Shown one piece after another: positions 7,776 to 10,253 of a stretch of DNA of 10,253 nucleotides (its first letter is position 1; each line of letters opens with the position of its first letter). The position numbers and the translations under genes are program-made. Source of the stretch: an uncultured Prevotella sp. (GTDB taxonomy: Bacteria; Bacteroidota; Bacteroidia; Bacteroidales; Bacteroidaceae). The DNA lies in the NCBI GenBank assembly GCA_937906765.1, contig CALCUV010000244.1:1-10253 (forward strand), read 5' to 3'. The notes beneath the pieces were generated by a model, which was not told where the DNA came from, did not search any database, and worked only from the letters and a program-made list of their open reading frames with translations.

Positions 7776-7792
7776 TGAACGTCCCCCGTTCA
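7776..7792 (+). other. Small GC-capped hairpin after the MFS gene
   Basis: TGAACG (7776-7781) and CGTTCA (7787-7792) form a perfect 6-bp stem around a 5-nt loop, tccccc in part. No T-run follows, so it is not a terminator by itself. It lies 23 bp before the terminator stem and may protect the mRNA 3' end. Confidence 0.4.
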
Positions 7793-7814
7793 TCTGAGAG
7801 TTATTGAAACAAGT

Positions 7815-7857
7815 GAGGAGGTCACACAAACTAAACGTTGTTACCTCCTCCTTTTTT
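7815..7857 (+). terminator. Rho-independent terminator of the peptidase-MFS unit
   Basis: GAGGAGGT (7815-7822) pairs perfectly with ACCTCCTC (7843-7850) around a 20-nt loop, followed by C and six T (7852-7857). It lies about 75 bp after the MFS stop and marks the end of the transcription unit. The loop is longer than usual. Confidence 0.75.
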
Positions 7858-7944
7858 ATATCCGCTATAAATAGTGCCTATTTCAGATTCACAAATGTAT
7901 TTTTACTCAGTGATTCAACAAATTACATTTTAGACGCATAAGTC

Positions 7945-7975
7945 GTTGTTAAATCCTTTTTGTTTACTACATTTG
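7945..7975 (+). promoter_or_regulatory. Bacteroidetes promoter of the 8015 gene
   Basis: TACATTTG at 7968-7975 is a full match to TAnnTTTG and is followed by CC. GTTG at 7945-7948 (one mismatch to the -33 TTTG) lies 19 bp upstream of it, a standard spacing. Transcription would start near 7981, giving a leader of about 30-35 nt to the ATG at 8015. The gene is therefore a separate unit from the upstream carrier. Confidence 0.68.
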
Positions 7976-8014
7976 CCAAGTAGAGAATAGTATTAACACT
8001 TAAATACGAAGACT

Positions 8015-9154
8015 ATGAAAAGAACGTTTTTATTAGCCATGCTTCTTGCATGTTATGCGTCCCTTACATGCGGTCAAACAAATTCTAAGATGCCCAGTGG
8101 TAAGCACGCCGTTTTACAACTACCAGATTCTGAGGTTAAACAAATATCTGAAGGTGATACCAAGATTTATTTAAATACAGGTGACAACGTCTATTCCGTA
8201 GATAAAGTAACGGGGGATGTTAAGGTTGAACTCTCGAATTCTACTGAAGGTCTACTTCTTGGTAAAGGTGTCAAGGCTATAGCCGCGAATATGTCACAAC
8301 TCTACTATTGGGTGGCAGGAAAGGGACTTTTTATGAAAGGTTCGGATGAAGATAAACCAATCTTTTTTGATGAAGATGCCAATCCTAATTATATGGAAAT
8401 GTTTGGCGCTGGTAATTATCTTCTTATCTACGGTCGGGGTGCACATTCGATTTGTTTAGACCTCAAATCTTTTGAAGCAACGCCTAAGTGGCCTAGTTCG
8501 ACTAATAATATGGTCATGACTGGTGGTAAAGTTTATATTATCGCAACGGATGGTTATATTTATAGTGCTACAACAATCAATGACACAATTGAATCGACCA
8601 AGGAGTTTAAGAACATTGTAACGTTGTACCGCACAGGTGAGCGACCCGAAGGATATACCGACCGTGTATATGCAACGGAAAAATTCATCCAGAACGGTAC
8701 GGGAAACTATGACACTTTCAACCTTTTAACTTCAGCACCAAGTGGTGAAGCATTTACAGTTATTAAAAACCGACTCCTAACTGTACCAGGATTTTCAGAT
8801 GCTCTTACTATAGAGGATGAAAATATTGATGAGTTGCAAGCTTTCACTTGCCGTGGAACTAAGGCTTTCATCAACTCAGGTTATTACGAATATCCACTCC
8901 TCGAAATCGACGGATTCAGAACGGGTAAGGAAACAATAACTAAGCATAAAAAACTTCAGACGGATATTCTTGAACCTAAACTTTGGGAAGGTGCTTCCGA
9001 CCGCTATTTCTCAAACTCACGCTTCTGGACGATGCATGTTGATATGGATGGCAATCTTTGGTGTGTAGGCGAATACGGAAAAGTGTTTGTATATAATGCC
9101 GCTGGTATCAAAGGATATAGAAATTTGAAGGGTAAATTTGTAAAGACGGAGTAA
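8015..9154 (+). CDS. Secreted protein of unknown function, probable beta-propeller
   Basis: I do not recognise a named family for this 379-residue protein. Residues 1-20 are a signal peptide (MKRTFLLAMLLACYASLTCG) with Gln21 as the likely mature N-terminus. LLAC and SLTC are poor lipoboxes, so a lipoprotein is less likely. The rest is made of short strands with recurring propeller-like turns: IYLNTGDNVYSVDKVTGDV (51-69), LYYWVAGKGLFMKG (about 95-108), KVYIIATDGYIYSATT (about 172-187) and, near the end, MHVDMDGNLWCVGEYGKVFVYN. These resemble PQQ/NHL/two-component-regulator blades, but fewer clear blades are seen than a full seven. No enzyme motif, no transmembrane segment beyond the signal, and no T9SS tail is visible. 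It has its own promoter and terminator, which points to independent control. The fold is inferred; a role in sensing or binding is only a guess. Confidence 0.72.
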   Translation: MKRTFLLAMLLACYASLTCGQTNSKMPSGKHAVLQLPDSEVKQISEGDTKIYLNTGDNVYSVDKVTGDVKVELSNSTEGLLLGKGVKAIAANMSQLYYWVAGKGLFMKGSDEDKPIFFDEDANPNYMEMFGAGNYLLIYGRGAHSICLDLKSFEATPKWPSSTNNMVMTGGKVYIIATDGYIYSATTINDTIESTKEFKNIVTLYRTGERPEGYTDRVYATEKFIQNGTGNYDTFNLLTSAPSGEAFTVIKNRLLTVPGFSDALTIEDENIDELQAFTCRGTKAFINSGYYEYPLLEIDGFRTGKETITKHKKLQTDILEPKLWEGASDRYFSNSRFWTMHVDMDGNLWCVGEYGKVFVYNAAGIKGYRNLKGKFVKTE

Positions 9155-9183
9155 CAACATAAGTCAAACATGACTATAAAAGG

Positions 9184-9225
9184 AACCGACCCCTAAGTCA
9201 CAGGACTTTGAGGTCGGTTTCTTTT
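9184..9225. terminator. Two-way terminator between converging genes
   Basis: AACCGACC (9184-9191) pairs perfectly with GGTCGGTT (9212-9219). Inside it is a second perfect stem, AAGTC (9195-9199) with GACTT (9204-9208), closing a 4-nt loop, with a 3x3 internal loop between. The plus strand continues TCTTTT; the minus strand continues CCTTTTATA. It can serve both the gene ending at 9154 and the minus-strand gene ending at 9243. A further small hairpin, AGTCA/TGACT (9162-9166 and 9171-9175), lies just before it. Confidence 0.8.
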
Positions 9226-9242
9226 GTATGCTAAATATATGA

Positions 9243-10253
9243 TTATCGAATTACCTTGTGCACTTCACTTCCGTGTGCATTGGTTATCTTTACAAGCAAG
9301 AGTCCCTTCTGTGAAGTAGGAATCAGTGTCTCATCTTTTACTTGGCAATTCGCAATGATTTTGCCTTGCACGTCGTAGATGGTAACAATGGCGGGAGACG
9401 AAGTTTTCACCAAGACTCCGTTTTCAGTTGGAATTACAATCTGAGAATCATTTGATGTAGATGAAATACCAGTCATAGTTTCACCCACCTTCACACGTGC
9501 TGCATTGAGAACTTCACCCGTGTTTGCATCAATAGCAACACATGTGATTTTACAATTGTTAACATCCTTAACGTAGGGTGCATCTTGTGTAAGCGAAATA
9601 CGTTGAGTTCCTCCGTAAGCTTCGCTATGGTTGAGTTCTGCAGGAAGAAGTCCCGTTTGTCCGTAGTAAGCAGCGGCGGGGTAGAGGGCGCGTGCTACGT
9701 CGTTGAAGGTGTAGGGAACAACCGTAGATTTTCCATAAAGTCCTCCCTTTTGCCATTCACCGAGGTCAGGGTCGGTGGCAGAACTGAATCCGTTAGATTG
9801 ATAACCACTAAGTCCATCTTCAATAATAATGAAAAGCAAACCGTTGTTGGCTTCTGTCCATTCGTTGATGTGCGTGTTGATTTGGGCATTGAGTCCGGCG
9901 ATTTCTGCATCGGGGAGAGTGTCTGCCAGTTCGTCATAGTTGTCTACCAGAACAATGGAGACCATGGGACGGGAACGGACATATTCATCCCGAACCTGCA
10001 GAAGCTCTGTCTGATCCTGGAAGTAGAGCATGCCGAAAAGGAGACCACCTTTGGGATCTACATCCGGCATGATGGAGCCACTGATGCGGAAACGGCGGTT
10101 TTTGTATTGCAGCTCATCGGGAGCTTCGGACAAGCCGTCCTTCAGCCATTGCAGATCCAAGTTGGGGATCAGCTCATTCAGTCGGTAGGGCTCCATGCGA
10201 GCCTTGAGCTGTGACAGCTTTTCAAAGGCTTTGTTATCGCCCTTTTCCATAGC
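9243..10253 (-). CDS. Apparent chimera: Omp28-like secreted protein C-terminus joined to a GdpP-like N-terminus
   Basis: The frame runs open to the window edge; an ATG at 10250 exists but is unlikely to be a true start, since the preceding codon is still in frame and both halves look like internal pieces. Counting residues from that Met, about 1-138 resemble GdpP of Bacillota, and about 139-335 are a different protein. The latter has LFIIIEDGLSGYQSN (139-153), FNDVARALYP (182-191) and ITCVAIDANTGEVLNAARVKVG (235-256), the pattern of Omp28-related outer-membrane proteins of Bacteroidetes. It then has a Por/T9SS-like tail at about 265-335 with IYDVQGKIIA, a KGLLLVKI strand and the basic end HKVIR. 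This half suits its neighbours: an exported, surface-sorted protein. Its true N-terminus (signal peptide and thioredoxin-like part) is missing. The Omp28 match is by pattern, fairly confident; the tail is likely. Confidence 0.75.
   Translation of the reverse strand, partial: AMEKGDNKAFEKLSQLKARMEPYRLNELIPNLDLQWLKDGLSEAPDELQYKNRRFRISGSIMPDVDPKGGLLFGMLYFQDQTELLQVRDEYVRSRPMVSIVLVDNYDELADTLPDAEIAGLNAQINTHINEWTEANNGLLFIIIEDGLSGYQSNGFSSATDPDLGEWQKGGLYGKSTVVPYTFNDVARALYPAAAYYGQTGLLPAELNHSEAYGGTQRISLTQDAPYVKDVNNCKITCVAIDANTGEVLNAARVKVGETMTGISSTSNDSQIVIPTENGVLVKTSSPAIVTIYDVQGKIIANCQVKDETLIPTSQKGLLLVKITNAHGSEVHKVIR
9837..10253 (-). other. gdpP: GdpP-like segment (c-di-AMP phosphodiesterase, PAS/degenerate GGDEF part)
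   Basis: GdpP is an inner-membrane phosphodiesterase that degrades c-di-AMP through a DHH/DHHA1 domain, after two helices, a PAS domain and a degenerate GGDEF. This stretch reads like the PAS end and GGDEF start: YKNRRFRISGS, then LLFGMLYFQDQTEL (matching the xYFxDVTE step), then PMVSIVLVDNYDELADTLPD and INTHINEWTEANNGLL, which parallel VxxIxxDNYDE and the later (I/L)NxWA in Bacillus GdpP. The match stops at about residue 138, before the SDRF motif expected next. Codons here favour CTG, ATC and GCC, while those past the join favour CTT, ATT and GGT. By hand count, 9841-10200 is about 54% G+C against about 44% for 9241-9840, though 9661-9720 is also GC-rich, so composition alone does not fix the border. 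DHH residues, if any, cannot be in this frame. Confidence 0.72.

Noticed and set aside
9585..10214. A 209-codon plus-strand open frame opposite the chimeric gene
   Set aside because: Both halves of the minus-strand frame match known protein patterns, and this frame crosses the suspected join, so it cannot be an old gene.
1..10253. CRISPR array, tRNA, IS element or phage-like genes
   Set aside because: No spaced repeat set of CRISPR type, no cloverleaf, no transposase or integrase motif and no flanking terminal repeats were seen on either strand.
9243..10253. A genuine new two-domain signalling protein (GGDEF-like plus secretion tail)
   Set aside because: The cytoplasmic-type and exported halves are topologically at odds, each is cut off mid-domain, and codon use changes at the border; a chimera explains this better.

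Overview
The window looks like chromosomal DNA of a member of Bacteroidales, probably Prevotellaceae-like. The signs are a DUF3078 outer-membrane-type protein, a YidC of Bacteroidetes type, a Por/T9SS-type C-terminal tail, TAnnTTTG promoter boxes, leaders without Shine-Dalgarno sequences, and secreted proteins whose predicted mature N-terminus is Gln. The family-level placement is inference. I see no tRNA, rRNA, IS element, phage gene or CRISPR array.

Layout: (1) 1-1683, minus strand: a DUF3078 protein followed 26 bp downstream by the N-terminal 115 codons of tsaB (cut by the window edge). A good Bacteroidetes promoter lies at 1728-1735. (2) 1684-1970: a divergent intergenic region with a perfect 14-bp palindrome. 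(3) 1971-3854: yidC, closed by a long-armed terminator hairpin. (4) 3928-4119: AT-rich DNA with three 21-bp-phased repeats and two inverted repeats. (5) 4120-7741: a two-gene unit, an S9-family (DPP5-like) lipoprotein peptidase and an MFS carrier that resembles the eukaryotic lysosomal dipeptide transporter MFSD1, closed by a terminator at 7815-7857. (6) 8015-9154: a secreted, probably beta-propeller protein of unknown function with its own promoter and terminator. (7) 9243-10253, minus strand: an open frame with two unrelated halves. Its C-terminal ~195 residues are an Omp28-like secreted protein with a sorting tail; its N-terminal ~140 residues read like the degenerate GGDEF region of GdpP, the membrane c-di-AMP phosphodiesterase typical of Bacillota.

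How the genes fit together: tsaB (tRNA t6A) and yidC (inner-membrane protein insertion) are housekeeping. The peptidase and carrier suggest a dipeptide salvage unit: oligopeptides are trimmed outside the inner membrane and the dipeptides are taken up. This is a hypothesis from gene pairing and family resemblance. The two most notable points are that pairing and the GdpP/Omp28 join, which is more likely an assembly chimera than a natural fusion. I did not find a convincing new multi-gene defence or mobile system.
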